Shown here piece after piece: positions 11,665 through 23,889 of a stretch of 64,000 bases of DNA (positions within the stretch are counted from its first letter, which is position 1; every line of letters starts with the position of its first letter). This DNA is from Coptis chinensis. Taxonomy: Eukaryota > Streptophyta > Magnoliopsida > Ranunculales > Ranunculaceae. Location of the stretch: the NCBI GenBank assembly GCA_015680905.1, contig CM027378.1:104863501-104927500 (forward strand). The letters are read 5' to 3'. The position numbers were made by a program, and so were the translations under genes. The notes beneath the pieces were generated by a model. The model made no database searches. It saw only the letters and a program-made list of their open reading frames with translations, and was not told the origin of the DNA.

Positions 11665-12323
11665 GGAAGTCTCTGATGTATGTAAAAGCTTCATTTAGTA
11701 ATGTAGTAAACGTCCTACTTCACTGGGATGATGTGCACAATGGATATCACTGTTCATGGTGTGGTGTTTCTTGTGATAACCATAGCTTCTCTATTGTTTC
11801 ACTGTAAGATTTGTTTTACCCATTCTTATTAACTTCTGTACTTGTTTCTGGCTTTGGGTCTTTTTTTGTCCCTTGGTGTAAGAAGAATGTTGGTTATTTT
11901 TTCTCTGGTGTAGGAATATGTCAAATTTGAATTTGGGTGGCGAAATTTCTCCTTCCATTGGTGATCTGAGGAACTTACATTCCATGTATGTAACCCCTAA
12001 CCTTGTATCATTTTAAAGTTGTAGCAAAGTGTGAAGTTTGATTATTGTTGTTTTTTGGTGTGCAGTGATTTGAAGGGGAGTCACTTGACTAGGCAAATGT
12101 GGTGATCTAAGAACTCTGTAATCCCTCAACACCCTGGGTGGTTTGAAAATTTTAAATTTGCAATAAAAAAGGAAAATTAGAATTTTGTATTCATTACATT
12201 TGTCTAACGTCTTCTATTACTTGGGATCCCTATATGTGGGGTTAATCGAGGGGATTTATCCGGGAATTTGCTATATGGAGATATTCCTTTTTCGATATCC
12301 AAGCTTAAACAAATTGAGGAATT
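11665..12323 (+). pseudogene. ERECTA-like LRR receptor kinase, truncated 5' fragment
   Basis: Exon-like blocks match the N terminus of ERECTA/ERL receptor kinases. Block 11665-11803 (acceptor GCAG, donor GTAAG) reads like the LRRNT region, with the motif WDDVHN and the cysteine pair in CSWCGVSCDN. Block 11914-11985 is 72 nt, the usual single-LRR exon size, and reads NLNLGGEISPSIGDLRNL. Block 12066-12105 starts the next LRR (DLKGSHLT) but hits TGA. Block about 12262-12323 reads NLLYGDIPFSISKLKQ before a GTAAG donor. The remaining LRRs, transmembrane segment and kinase are absent, so this is a broken fragment. Exon order and phases are retained, so it came from genomic DNA and not from a spliced transcript. 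Confidence 0.85.
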
Positions 12324-12630
12324 GTAAGTTACCAAATTCACCACCACCTCGTCCATATTTAATGTAGCTTTTTAGTGTGTTTATGATGATGCTATACATG
12401 GATTTCGTTATCGTTATCGTTAATATTATTTTTGTTATGATTGGTATTGTTATTATTCTTATTGCTATTTTCTGTGTTGTTGGCAGTTAGGAATGGTGAT
12501 GAATTGGGGATAAAGGTGCTTAGTTTTGTTGGGGTAACTATGTTGTTTTTAGTGGTTGGATAAAGGTGCTTGGCATGGAAAGGCTAAAAGCAGAGTTAGT
12601 GATTGGCTGTACTAAATGGCTGCTCAAGAC

Positions 12631-13004
12631 CATGGACCCAAATATCGCCGATATATATCAGTATTTTGGTACACCGACATAGATATTTCCGACATATATC
12701 CACCGAATATAGAATTCTTTTTTTTTTTCCGATATATATCGAATTTCCGATATGAAACTTTATATCGCCGATATAATCGATATTTCGATATAATCGATAT
12801 ATATCTTGACTTTTGACCATTTTAAAATATAAATCCGATATTTCCAATATATTTCCAATATATATCCGATATTTCGATATTATATTTCCGATATATCCGA
12901 TATTTTAAATAGTTTGAGTGGATATATCCAAATATCCGATATATCCGATATATATCGGTTTTTGGGTACACCGATATATTGATCGATATCGATATTTTGG
13001 GCCT
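12631..13004. mobile_element. GATATA-rich MITE with 10-bp target duplication
   Basis: Flanked by TGCTCAAGAC at 12621-12630 and 13005-13014. The termini are imperfect inverted repeats (left GGACCCAAATATCG; right, read inward, GGCCCAAAATATCG). The interior is a degenerate array of CCGATATAT/CGATATTTC words, and GGTACACCGA occurs near both ends. The 10-bp duplication and terminal repeats suggest a Mutator-like non-autonomous element. No coding capacity. Confidence 0.7.
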
Positions 13005-13014
13005 TGCTCAAGAC

Positions 13015-14531
13015 TACTCCTTTAAAGATGTTGTACTAAGAAGCTGTTTATTTAGTTCAATTAGTTATTACTTGTTGGATTAGGTCAGGATTTTAGATTT
13101 TTCAATTTTGTTATATGTTAGAAAGATGGTGGTATTGTTTGCTCTTTGTATTGTAAAGTGAGTTTTTTTTTTGTTATTGGGATTGTTTTAGGTCCTAGCT
13201 TAGTTTTTGGTTGCTTCATAGAAAAATGAGTGGTATGTACAAAAGGAATTGGCCTGGTCTTTAAAGGCTAGCTTAAATGAGTTTTTGGCCTGGTCTGTAC
13301 AAAATGAGCTTAAATGAGTTTTTGGCTTAGCCTGGTCTGTACAAAATGAGTTTTTGGTAGTCTTCTTGGCTAGGCGCCAAAAGGAATTGGCCTGCTCTTT
13401 AAAGGCTAGCTTAAATCCTTATGCCCAGGTTCAAACTCGTGATGCGAAATTGTTGAAGGCCCAATTCAAACTCGCATTTAAATTGCTTCTCATATGCTCA
13501 GTTTGAAACTCTGACAGAAATCCTTAAAGGCTAGCTTCTCATATGCAGTTAGAAACTCTTTAAACTAAAGGCTGCTCTGACAGAACTAAAGGCATCTCTA
13601 ACTTGTAATGATCAGTTCGAAATAAACTCTGACAGAACTAAACCAATATCAATCAATATGCAATATCAATTTTCTCTGACATAACTAATCAATAAGCAAT
13701 ATCAATTTTAGCTAATCAATATGCAATTTTCTCTGACAGAACGACATAGGAAACTTACATATTGCAGAAGCCTAAAGCCAAAACCCCTCAGCAGTGAAAA
13801 GAAACTCAAACTCAAACACAGCAGTGAAAAAGAGATAATTACATTAGTATAGAAATTTTGAAGGCACCTCGACTCGTAAGTGATGATTCTCAAATTGAGC
13901 TCCCTTTGTTATGTCTATGATTTATTCATATTATGATAAGGTGAAAAGTAGTCATAATCAGAAATTTAATTACTCTGGTAGTCATTTCATAAGTGAAACA
14001 AACATTAATGAAGTATTTAACTTAATATGCCTTTCAATATAAGTAGTCTCTTTTGAACATGTAAGGGTGCGTTTAGTAAAGTACACCCATTTCTAATTTT
14101 ATAAGGGATATGATGATGATTTTAATTTTCAACTTTAGCTGATGCCCGGCTTCAGTTAGTTCTTGCCACATTAATGGAATTGAAAGTGTAAGAAACCATA
14201 AATATCATGGTTTCACTTTTAGTGATTCTTTTAAGGAACTACTTCTTCTAATCTTCTTCTTCATCTTTGTTCATCCAGCAGATGCTATTTCTCTCATTTA
14301 ATCAAGCACAGGTTAGCCAACCAGGAAACTCTATACACTAAAAGGAAACTATGTTAAAATGTATCAATCTATTTCATCTCCAACCCCTACTAATCAGTCA
14401 ATCAACAAAGTCATAAATAAACCAACACATTGTTGGACAAACCCTTTCAAATATACGGCCATACACGTAACAACCATCTTCCTAACATCTATAACTGAAT
14501 AATTAAAGTACATAAGCATGTGTCCATCTGA
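13015..14531. other. Intergenic with short local duplications
   Basis: Imperfect tandem units carry GGCCTGGTCT...AAATGAG at 13250-13360. Repeats of CTGACAGAACTAA and AATCAATATGCAAT lie at 13560-13740. No gene was recognised. 14500-14531 is the left flank of the LTR element. Confidence 0.5.
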
Positions 14532-14536
14532 ATAAT

Positions 14537-16175
14537 TGATAAGAGCCCAAAACTGTAGTTTTAACCCTGTAACAGTCATACTATTAGACCAATTATGTGA
14601 GTAATAATTAAGAGTTAACACCGACATTCGTTTTTATGCATTTCAGGCTTCAAAGTCCATTATGTGCAGAAATGTGCCACTTTAGCGAGATAAAGGAGCA
14701 AAGGTCGGTTACTAAGGAGTTCCGTGATTAAAGGCCAAGATTCAAGAAGACAAAGCCTTTCTAAAGCCCGGTCAAAATCTGAAAAGTCGACGCTTGGCGT
14801 AAAAACAACACACAAGTCGTGAGAACTTCCGAAGGCCGTATCTTTGGACTCAGACCTCGGAATGGGGCCTACCTTATGTCAAAACGACCGGCTCGAAAAG
14901 AGCTTTCCAATGGTCTAAGCCTTGATCCAATCAGAGGAGCAAAAGTAGACGAAAAGTCTGTTGAAGCCAACTGCAGCTGAAGAGGCCTTTCTGGACTGAA
15001 AGAATTGGGTTTTGGGCCTGATTCTCTGGCCCAAAACATGGCTCCAAGCCCATACACGATTTTTGGATATGAAAGTATAAAAACCAAAGCTTAACTCTTT
15101 GTTAATGGTAGTTAGTTAGACCTAAAACTATAGATAATTATAGATCTAGTTTTCATGTAATAAAATTAAGTTTAGTTAATTTCAATTATTGTTTTAGATT
15201 AAACTCTTAGAATCATTATTCTTCATTAGTTTGATAAATAAAATAGCTAGTTTGTCAATTTCTATTCTTGTCATTTACAATTGTTTAGATCTAATTTCCT
15301 TTATTACGTAGATAGCTAGACTTAGATTAGTTAGATTATTAATTTAGTATTTGAATCATTGTTTTATTATTCATTAGATTAATAAAATAGTGTTCTCCAT
15401 AAGTTAGTTTCATTTCCATTAATTGTTTAGTTTCAATTTGTAGATTCAATTAATTGCCATTATTAGTTTAATTCAATTATTGCATTAGTAGTTTTGAATT
15501 GGGTTTAAACAAGCAAAGTTTCAATCTTTATATCATGTCTTGATTGAATTCCATTGGGAATGATAGCATGATGATTCTCGGCTAAACCTCCATTGAGGGG
15601 GTTGAGAAGCCTTGATGAAAGCTTGATTCCGATTATCGTAGAGTCGTCGTAATTTCCTTTCCACTCTAGAAACGATTAGTTCACCATGAGAATGGGTTTA
15701 ATCGTTCACATACTAGTTATGAATTAGTAGAAATGCCATGTGTAATTAGGGATTAGGAGTAACCATATTGTTCTGCGAAGCAGTTCAATTCGGATTATGA
15801 CGATTCGTCGTTAGTAAGATTAAGTCGAGTTAAGGTGGAATCAATCCCCCTCTAACTCCTCATCATAGAATCAACGTAGCATTCCCATAGTAGTTCTAAT
15901 AGTCGATTAGTTGCATCTTGTGGGTAGTTGCATCGTAGTCAAGTTGCCACTTCGTAAATCTCTCATTAGACTTTAGAGTTAAGAGCACTTATACGTAGAG
16001 AACACAGCATGTGGAAGGACTAGGAGTGGAACGAATCACTCTACTCCACTATATCTCATAGGATTAAGAGTAGAATCTTTGATAAAATATAGGCACGTAA
16101 ATAGTTTTAGTTTACTTACGTTTTGAGTTTCATCGTTCATTTCGTAGGTAAACTATTCAATTTTATGTTTTATCA
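14537..16175 (+). repeat. 5' LTR of the Athila-like element
   Basis: 1639 bp, beginning TGATAAGAGCC and ending TTTTATCA. Near-identical to 25699-27335. Confidence 0.95.
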
Positions 16176-16177
16176 AA

Positions 16178-16190
16178 TGGCGCCGCTGCC
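16178..16190 (+). promoter_or_regulatory. Primer-binding site, tRNA-Asp type
   Basis: TGGCGCCGCTGCC lies two bases after the 5' LTR. It matches the complement of the plant tRNA-Asp 3' end except for one base (C for T). Confidence 0.75.
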
Positions 16191-16843
16191 ATCTTAGTTT
16201 CACTTTCGCATTGTTTTTGTAGTATAAGTACTTTTCTTAAAGTCACATTAAACCCACCCACCCTTGTTTGATTCATACTGTGGTTGTCCGTTTCAAAGAT
16301 TGAAAAGTTCCGCGAAAAAATACACGCGAGCGACACGGCTTCAAAGCGAAGCGACTCGCCCATAAACTGGAACCTTGAGCGACCACCTAAAACACTGTAA
16401 CTTTGAGTTACACGGAGCGACATCGCTTCTAAGCAAATCGCACCAGCGAAATGATTTTTGCGAATTTCCACAGTTTGATTCAACTTCGATTTTTCAAGTT
16501 TTTCAGTGTACTAACTATTTATATACACTGAACACGCGTAAACAAGACGTTATTCATAAAAGGGCAAGGACGCAATCAGATATTCCTTTCTTCCACACAC
16601 CTCACATCTCCTCGTTAGAGGTTTATACTAGTATATCGTAATTGTTTGGAGTGTTGATGTGTTTAGCTAAATTTGGTCTTAGCCTTGTATGAGATTAAGG
16701 TCTGGTCGAACAAAAACACAACAACGCCAACAAACGATTCTATCTAGTATACCATCTACTACACCTCTAGCTACTATTTCACACACACCACCGACAATGA
16801 TGCCCGACGAAGGAGAGACTCTCTCTCGGACTTTTATAAAGCC

Positions 16844-18105
16844 TTGAGCGATAGCCCCAAATCTTGCATTATTCTAGCGGACCGGTGGGGGATTTCCAAA
16901 TCCCCCCAATATTTTTATTTTTTACCCGTTTTTCACGGTTTAGACCATGAAAAACCCTTATCAAAGACGCGTAGGATTGAACAAGTCCTAACAACATTCC
17001 ACCATCCTACGGTTGGTGCGGAACAAATTAAACTCAGGGTATTCCCTTTTACCTTAGCCGATAAGGCGGCGTCTTGGTTAACTGCCCAAACGCCTAATTC
17101 TGTGGACTCGTGGGCTAAACTTGTTCAACTGTTTATGGAACATTTTTACCCACCCCTAAAGACGGATGAGATGCTTTCCAAGATTCATTTCTTTCGACAA
17201 AATCCTCATGAATCATTTTCAGAGGCTTGGAATCGTTTCACCGATCTCCTTATAGAGTGTGCACATCATAACTTAGCGAAAGACACGTTAGTTCGTGCCT
17301 TTTTCAAAGGACTTCTACACCACCATAAAGAAGTCCTAGACATAATGAATGGGGGTAGTTTCTTAAGCAAAGGAGCCTCGGAGGCTTATAAATTTTTAGA
17401 GGATCAAACTAAGCGAAATAACAACTAGGGGGGTAGTGATGATATCCACCGCCCGCTAGTTCATCAAATACGATTAAAAAAATTGCCGGTATGTTTGAAA
17501 TTAAACACGATCCCGAGCTTAAAACTCTAATCGAATCACTCATTAAAAAGGTAGAGGCCATTTCTGTTCAACAAAAGCCTATCCCCGTCATGAACGTAAA
17601 TTCAAATCCATGTAGTTTCTATTGGAGCCCTGAACATCCCGACTTCCACTGTCCTATAGCCTATGAACAGGCTTGTTCCATTAATAGTGAACCTAACGCC
17701 CCTTGGAGACAAAATCCCAACTTCGGTTGGAGAAATAACCAACACGTCACACCTCCAGGGTACAATAATCAATATATTAGGCCAACGCACAGTTTTAACC
17801 AAGCTCCACCACGACAAGGATAGGGTCAGGGTAATTTTAATAATTATAACAACCAAGTGCAACCTCGACAAGGTCAAGCACAAGGTCAAGGTAGTTATAA
17901 TAATTATAATGCTAATAGAGGTATCGTTCCGATAAATAATAATTATCAAAATCCACCCATAAATAATTCACGTGAAATAGTTCCAGTCACACCACCCGTG
18001 ACTACTACACCCACACAACCGGATCGTCTTGACACCTTCATACAAGTGAGCCAAAAACTTTTCCAAACCATGGCTCAATATAACCAAATTTCTACAATCC
18101 GTTAA
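16844..18105 (+). pseudogene. gag of the Athila-like element, broken
   Basis: Capsid/nucleocapsid-like polyprotein. Frame 16844-17428 (194 aa) contains the retrotransposon gag core: RVFPFTLADKAASWL, then SWAKLVQLFMEHFYPP, KTDEM, and EAWNRFTDLLIECAHH. The next frame (17491-17823) has a spaced Cys/His stretch (CSFYW...HCP) and an Asn/Gln-rich tail. A TAG at 17821 interrupts it and the same frame resumes to 18105. The true start lies upstream of 16844, because the frame reads on through DFYKAL just before the first ATG. It would build the virus-like particle. Confidence 0.85.
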
Positions 18106-18739
18106 TAATTTAAGCCAACAGTTGGCCCAAGATAAAGCCCAACCCAAAGGTGTGTTTCGTGTCACGCAATACCTAATCCTAAAACAACAAACACAGCCTT
18201 TGAGGTAACCGTAATACTAGTAATGAATGTGAAAATGTAGGTGAGCTAAAGGCCATCACCACTCTCCGCTTACGGCAGAGTGGTTGATAACAAAGTAACT
18301 ATGCCTATAGTTACCCCCACCAAGAGTCCTTACACCTCGCTATTTTACTAGATACCGAAATAGAAACCGAGAGCCTACCACCGTAGAGGTACTAGTTACA
18401 ACACAACCTAAGGAACGTAAAAGCCACGGTTAAACATCCAGTGATACCATTGCTAAATATAGACGAAACCACCGCTTCCACAAAAATTAGCCGTGTTAAC
18501 TAGGAATACTAATTATGAGGAGATTAGGGACGTTTTCAAGAATCTAACTATAAACCTTCCCTTCCTCGAAGCTATTAAAAGCTACCACACCATGCTAAGT
18601 TTTTAAGGAGTTATGTATACTAGGCGTGGGACCAATATACCAAAAGACGCTTTTTAATGTAACAATTCCCAACTCTATCCGAACATAATGGAATTGTTAA
18701 GTACAAGGACCCCGGTCGCCCCATCGCATAATGCACCTT

Positions 18740-19110
18740 AGGAGATTCTTATACCGACGACCGCTTATTAGACTTGGGGGCTAGTGTTAACTTACTCCCG
18801 CTTTTATTTGTATAGACAAATAGGTCTAGACGAGATGCAACCCACTAAAATGACGTTGCAATTAGCCGATCGGTCTATTAAGTATCCTAAGGGTGTGGTC
18901 GAAAATGTGCGGTAAAAGTTCGATTTTTACTATCTTGCTGATTTTGTCATCCTCGATACAAAAGTCGCTAACGACTCTGTCCCGATCATCTTAGGGCCTC
19001 CTTTCGGCAACCGCCAATCGCTTCATTAATTGCCGCGATGGTTCAATGTCCATGTCTTTTGGCCATCTTGTCATTGTTGAAGTAAATGTTTTAAAACAAA
19101 GACACATTTA
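18740..19110 (+). pseudogene. Aspartic protease remnant of the Athila-like element
   Basis: Frame-shifted pieces read LGASVNLLPL (retroviral-type protease active-site region in its Athila form, DLGAS), then QLADRSIKYPKGVVENV, DFVILDTKVANDSVPIILG, and a PF-ATA-ALI-like block. Several small indels break the frame. The reverse transcriptase expected downstream is missing. Confidence 0.7.
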
Positions 19111-19122
19111 CCCGATTCGTCT

Positions 19123-19629
19123 ATGGATGGAGAGGTTAGCATGATCGAGAGCTTTGCTCGAGATTATTTCAACAACATGTTCCCTGATAATCATATGCCC
19201 AAATTTCTTTCCTTTGGAAGTTTAGACTCCAACATTTTCATCCCTACACTAGTCGATACACATATTACGGATGAGGATGAGATAGATGACTTTCTCAAAG
19301 ATATAGAGGACTATCATAGTAACGTGGATATAACCAATCTAGATGAGGAATTCGATGAGTTTCTTAGAGCAGGTGATGATTCACCCTATCAAGAACTACT
19401 TTCCACAACATCCACCTCGACTCCCCTCCTTCCACCCTTTCAAAGGAATCTCAAGTTTGCACTCGATCCTTTTGTTTCTTTTGTGCTTCATAATTTTTTA
19501 AATTCACCTAGTAAACAAATACTTCAGAAGAACAAAGCATTTGACACCTTCATTTTCAGACTTGAAACAGTCCCTACACACACCATGAATGAGTTTTGTG
19601 CTAAACCCACATCCTCATTGTTTACATGA
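19123..19629 (+). CDS. Acidic gag-pol linker-like ORF of the Athila-like element
   Basis: A 168-aa frame starting MDGEVSMIESF, very rich in Asp/Glu (DEDEIDDFLKDIED), with Ser/Thr/Pro stretches. It follows the protease remnant, where Athila polyproteins have an acidic linker before reverse transcriptase, and it stops before any such domain. Function unknown; it may be just the residue of a deleted pol. Confidence 0.45.
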   Translation: MDGEVSMIESFARDYFNNMFPDNHMPKFLSFGSLDSNIFIPTLVDTHITDEDEIDDFLKDIEDYHSNVDITNLDEEFDEFLRAGDDSPYQELLSTTSTSTPLLPPFQRNLKFALDPFVSFVLHNFLNSPSKQILQKNKAFDTFIFRLETVPTHTMNEFCAKPTSSLFT

Positions 19630-22140
19630 TTTCCTTCTACAACTTATCCATATCCACCATATTCTCCACAACCATTCACTTTTCCACACTTATTTACTAG
19701 AACACCCTCTCGTTCAAAAATGAAAAAGAAGGTGCATGCTAGGTTACGTAATAGGGTTATCCGACTTCGCTTTCATTTCACTAAGTTGCGTCATAGGAAA
19801 TCTTGGTGCTTGATTGTGTTTGGATATGTTTTCTGTGATATTTATTTATGGAATGATTCACAACTATTTCTATTTGTTGATATATGATAAACCGCATGTT
19901 CATACATATGTTTAGATAAAGTCTCGAGTATCTGACTATAAACGACTAAACTTTTGTGTTTGGTGCATTTCTTTTCATTTCCATATATTGGTGAGTGCAC
20001 CATTAAGGTAACCGGGCCCTCCCTATGGAGTGTGTGGCTGTAAGTACTGGATCCTAAGTCCACGTTTAACATAATTCATGTTTTCCACTCTTGCATGTTT
20101 TCTCAGATTTTTGAGTCGTGTTTTTCTATGGGCTGAATTATGTCTTTCTTGTTTATTGTTTTTCATTATAAAGAATAAACATAGTAATCTAGGAAGTCTC
20201 GGGAATCTGACTTTAAAAGACCCACTGCTAAAAAACAAATTTTCTAAGCTTTGTTGTAAAAAATTTGTTTGGGGGTGGGGTATTCGTGTTTCCGTCCTAG
20301 AATGTTTTATGTCCCATTAGAGTTGCTTAGGCCGTTTAATTGTATTTCGATCAGAGTTGACATAATTTTAAATTTAGAGTTCAGTCGTTCGCATAACGTA
20401 CGTCATACACGCACTTCGAGGCGTTTTCCACTATCTTATATGTCATCCACGGTCGGAATAGAGAGTTTTATGGATCATTGGATTGAAAATTCTCTCCTGA
20501 TCATTTTCATATCTCATTCGCAAAAATCGGACCGGTAACGAAGCGGCAATTTTAGTTTGAAGTTTTGCGAAAAAATCGAAAAATTCAAAAATTTCGAATT
20601 GGGCTTGGGCCCAACCCGCGCGCACCGGCAGCGCGACCCGCGCCCTTACCTTTGCCCCAACAGTCCTTCATCTTCTCAAACCGCCATTATCAAACAAAAC
20701 CAAAACTTCAAAACCTAAATCCAAAAATTAAACAAGAAACCTAATTAAACCAAACCACCACCAAATCCACCAACTTACATCACCAAAAACCCACGAAAAT
20801 TAAAAAATTTAAAAAAATTTAGTCGCCGCTACCACCACCACAGCTTTGTTTCAGTTGGTCGACTCAAATTCCAACACCACATCCCATTTAAACCCCCACT
20901 ACATTCCAAACACTAAAATGGCTCAACAACGCCGAATTTTGTCGAGCAAGCTTTTTATCGGCGACCACTTCGCTACCGCTTTACGGACGAAATGATCATT
21001 AGGAGAGACTGAATAGTTTGTGGTACTTTTCGGACGATTAAAGCCCTTTACCACGAAGACTTAGTTCGACGATTCTATAACACGAGGGAGTTGGAGGGAC
21101 TAGAATTTTGTTATGGTGGCGAAGAGGAGGAAGGAAGTAACCATCTTTTGGGTTGTTGGTAGAGATTCTAGGCATTCCGCCTAGAATCCATCCGATGTCA
21201 TGTTACAGAGTCCCAATATAATGGGGTAGAGCCGCTGATGCGCGGATAAGCATCGAAGGAACTACAATGCGAGATCGCATTGTGTTCGCCAGCATCCTCA
21301 AAACCAACCACCGGCCGCAGCCGGGATTGGTGTGGGCGACACTAACGCCCCGGCAAGGAGAAGGTCACCGACATCGGTCCGAATCGCCTCCACATTTTAT
21401 GGATACTCCGTGAGCGTAATTACGAAGTTCTCAGATCTTGGAGTTTTTGCTTAGCATGATTAGGGGAGTATGGAAGGCTATTGCACCTCTCCCCGTGGTT
21501 GATAACCAAGATCATGCCTTTTAAGTTGAGAGCGACTCGCCCGATAGGTCTTACATCACCCTACAATCAAACCCCTCACATCTATAAGGATTGTGTCCAA
21601 CGAAGTTTGGAGGTTGCCCGAGGATAGGGTAGAGGACGAGGAGGATGGTGGAAATGAGAATGCCGAGGAGGATGGTGGAAATGAGAATGCCGAGGAGGAT
21701 GGGGAAATGAGAATGCCTCGAGGGATGAGGAGGACTTGACTTGTTTTGATGCGGATGCCCGGAGAGGTGTTGGTCGATGCGTAACGCATGGCCGTAATTC
21801 ATCGCGGGCATCGCTCACTCAACACTATCTCGCTGCGACCTCCGGACTCGACAGGCTACTATCCATCATAACTTCGAGATTCGTACCCGTTTTAGAGGAC
21901 GAAGCGTGGGAACAGATGAGGGCGAGCTAGAAGCTCTCGGCCGATTCGGGCGACATGCTTGCACGATTCCCACCTCACGGGATTCTCCTTCCGAGGACAC
22001 ACCATCGGTAGGCACAAGCCTCATCGCCCGAAAAGACATCGAATGGTGCCGGCCCCATCGAGCCTCGTGAGCCATCTCCTGGAAGTGTGCCCTCCGCTAC
22101 CAAGACCGGTGGTTAGGGATAGTATCGTTTGATGTTTATT
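19630..22140 (+). other. Element interior with degenerate coding remnants
   Basis: No intact gene. A (TTTGGGGGTGG)-like tract occurs at about 20267. A GC-rich tract (20590-22120) includes ATG GCT CAA CAA at about 20918 and broken frames resembling the env-like/ORF region of Athila elements; this is weak. Open frames at 21551-21818 come from a duplicated 28-bp-like unit (GAATGCCGAGGAGGATGG) and are not convincing. Confidence 0.4.
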
Positions 22141-23041
22141 TGTAGTTTCATTATTGTTATTTATTTTAATGTTAAGTTTAATTCCGTAATTTGAATTTGT
22201 AGTGAAATGTACTTCGAATGAAAATTTTAATATAATGAGGTTATTTTCATTGTGCGTGGTTGTTTAATATTGATCCCACCTTCCCAAATTGTTTGGGGGT
22301 GGTGTTATCTATTCCAGCATGATTTTTATATGACCCTCGTTTTAGAAGTTATTGCGGAGTCAGGGTGAAAATATGGCCGTTTAGGCAAATCTATGAATAA
22401 GTATCATGGTAGGGTGAAATCTCGATTAAATAGGTAGATTCTATCCTAAATTCAACCTAAAAGATACTAGGTTTGTTTTCGAATCAAGAATATGAGTTGT
22501 TTCCGTTTTCGGTTTGGAAATTTTAAGATTTCCGGAAACTGCCGTAAAAACTTTTTGGCAACTTCCCGATCTGTTTTAGCAACTTAAAACCTATATAAAC
22601 TTCATTCATTCTACACTCACAACTCACACTACACCTAACCTCCATCACTCACCTTTCACTCCCACGATTCCCACGTTTCGTCTAATTTTCCGATCTTGAC
22701 TTCTCGAGCTTTTGACTTCCCGCAGGACCGCTTTTTGCGACCTTATTTATTTTTCAGAATTTTTGTCGAGCGCTCGCTTAAGGTGAGCGCGACCCGCATT
22801 TCCAAACACTGGAATTCCAAAATCTTCGCGACTGCTCGCTTCAAGTAGAAATATTTATAAGACATCGCCGACTTCCGTGGACCGAAAAATTCCAGTTTAT
22901 GCGGGTTGTTCTCGGATCATTCGCAGCTATTTTAGAGCATAATTTTGAGATGACATCTCCTACATTGATACCGAACAGTCTTTTCGAAGATTTGTTCCAA
23001 AGCACTACTTACGGTGCTTGGTTTTGTGGCGATCATCATAA

Positions 23042-23362
23042 ATGAGGGCGGAACCCGCTATGGTAAGACTCGATGCACTTTATTCTCCAACACTAGCATC
23101 TTATTTTTACGATAACTGTATTTTCTTTGAAAGACCGGATGGAGAACAAGTGTTCTCCATCAACATTGATAATGAACCAATGGAAATTACGGTGTTCTTG
23201 CTAGCATTTGTTCTTGGACTTGCTATGCCCAATGAAATACAAGACCCATGGTGTTATTGGGTAGATAATATGTATGTCTACACTTATGAGTTTTGCATGA
23301 GTCGTATGGGCGCAGCATTATCCGTATCGAGGACCATGGGGAATATAACGTCGCTTTGGTAG
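23042..23362 (+). CDS. Unassigned retrotransposon ORF
   Basis: 106 aa from MRAEPAMVRLDALYS, with aromatic-rich segments (ASYFYDNCIFFERP; WCYWVDNMYVYTYEF). The frame ends in TAG and the next 500 bases hold similar text in other frames. It sits in the non-pol downstream part of the element, where Athila relatives carry env-like or second gag-like ORFs. I do not recognise a domain. Confidence 0.35.
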   Translation: MRAEPAMVRLDALYSPTLASYFYDNCIFFERPDGEQVFSINIDNEPMEITVFLLAFVLGLAMPNEIQDPWCYWVDNMYVYTYEFCMSRMGAALSVSRTMGNITSLW

Positions 23363-23889
23363 CCCTTTGTCATGAACATAGGAACTGTTATGTTTTGGAT
23401 CATGCTAAACATTTTAGGGGAATGGCGTTTTTCTTACGTGAATGATGCCACTTGCGCGCCTTCCTTGCTTTTAGCCACGGGACGTATGTGTCATGACCTT
23501 CCCCAACCTTGATGTCTAGTTTAGCTCGATCCCATAGCATGAGGCATAAGTTCCTTCTTATGCCCTGTTCTAATTTCCGTATTATACTATGTTTCTTTCC
23601 TATTTTTGTACACGCTTCACGGGATTGGATTACGGTCGACACCGTAAGACCCACAAATAGTATAATTCGATATTTCCGCGGCAATGATTTGGGCAAGGGT
23701 GGAGGATACAACCTCATCAGTTGCACCCTACACCCCGTCGACCAAGTGGCTCTTAATAGGTTAGCAATAATAGATGATAAATGGCGGAAGCCCGCAAATT
23801 ATCATGGCATGGCAGACGCTGAAGGAACCTCACTTCTTTATAGAAGAAGAGGATGAGGAAGATGATGAGTAATCGCGGGAGATAAGGTA

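Noticed and set aside
12596-12847. Open frames on both strands with DIYRRY/YIGDI repeats
   Set aside because: Translation of the GATATA-rich element, not a protein.
21551-21818. Pro/Ser/His-rich minus-strand frames
   Set aside because: Come from a short duplicated GAGGATGG-type unit in three overlapping frames; no domain.
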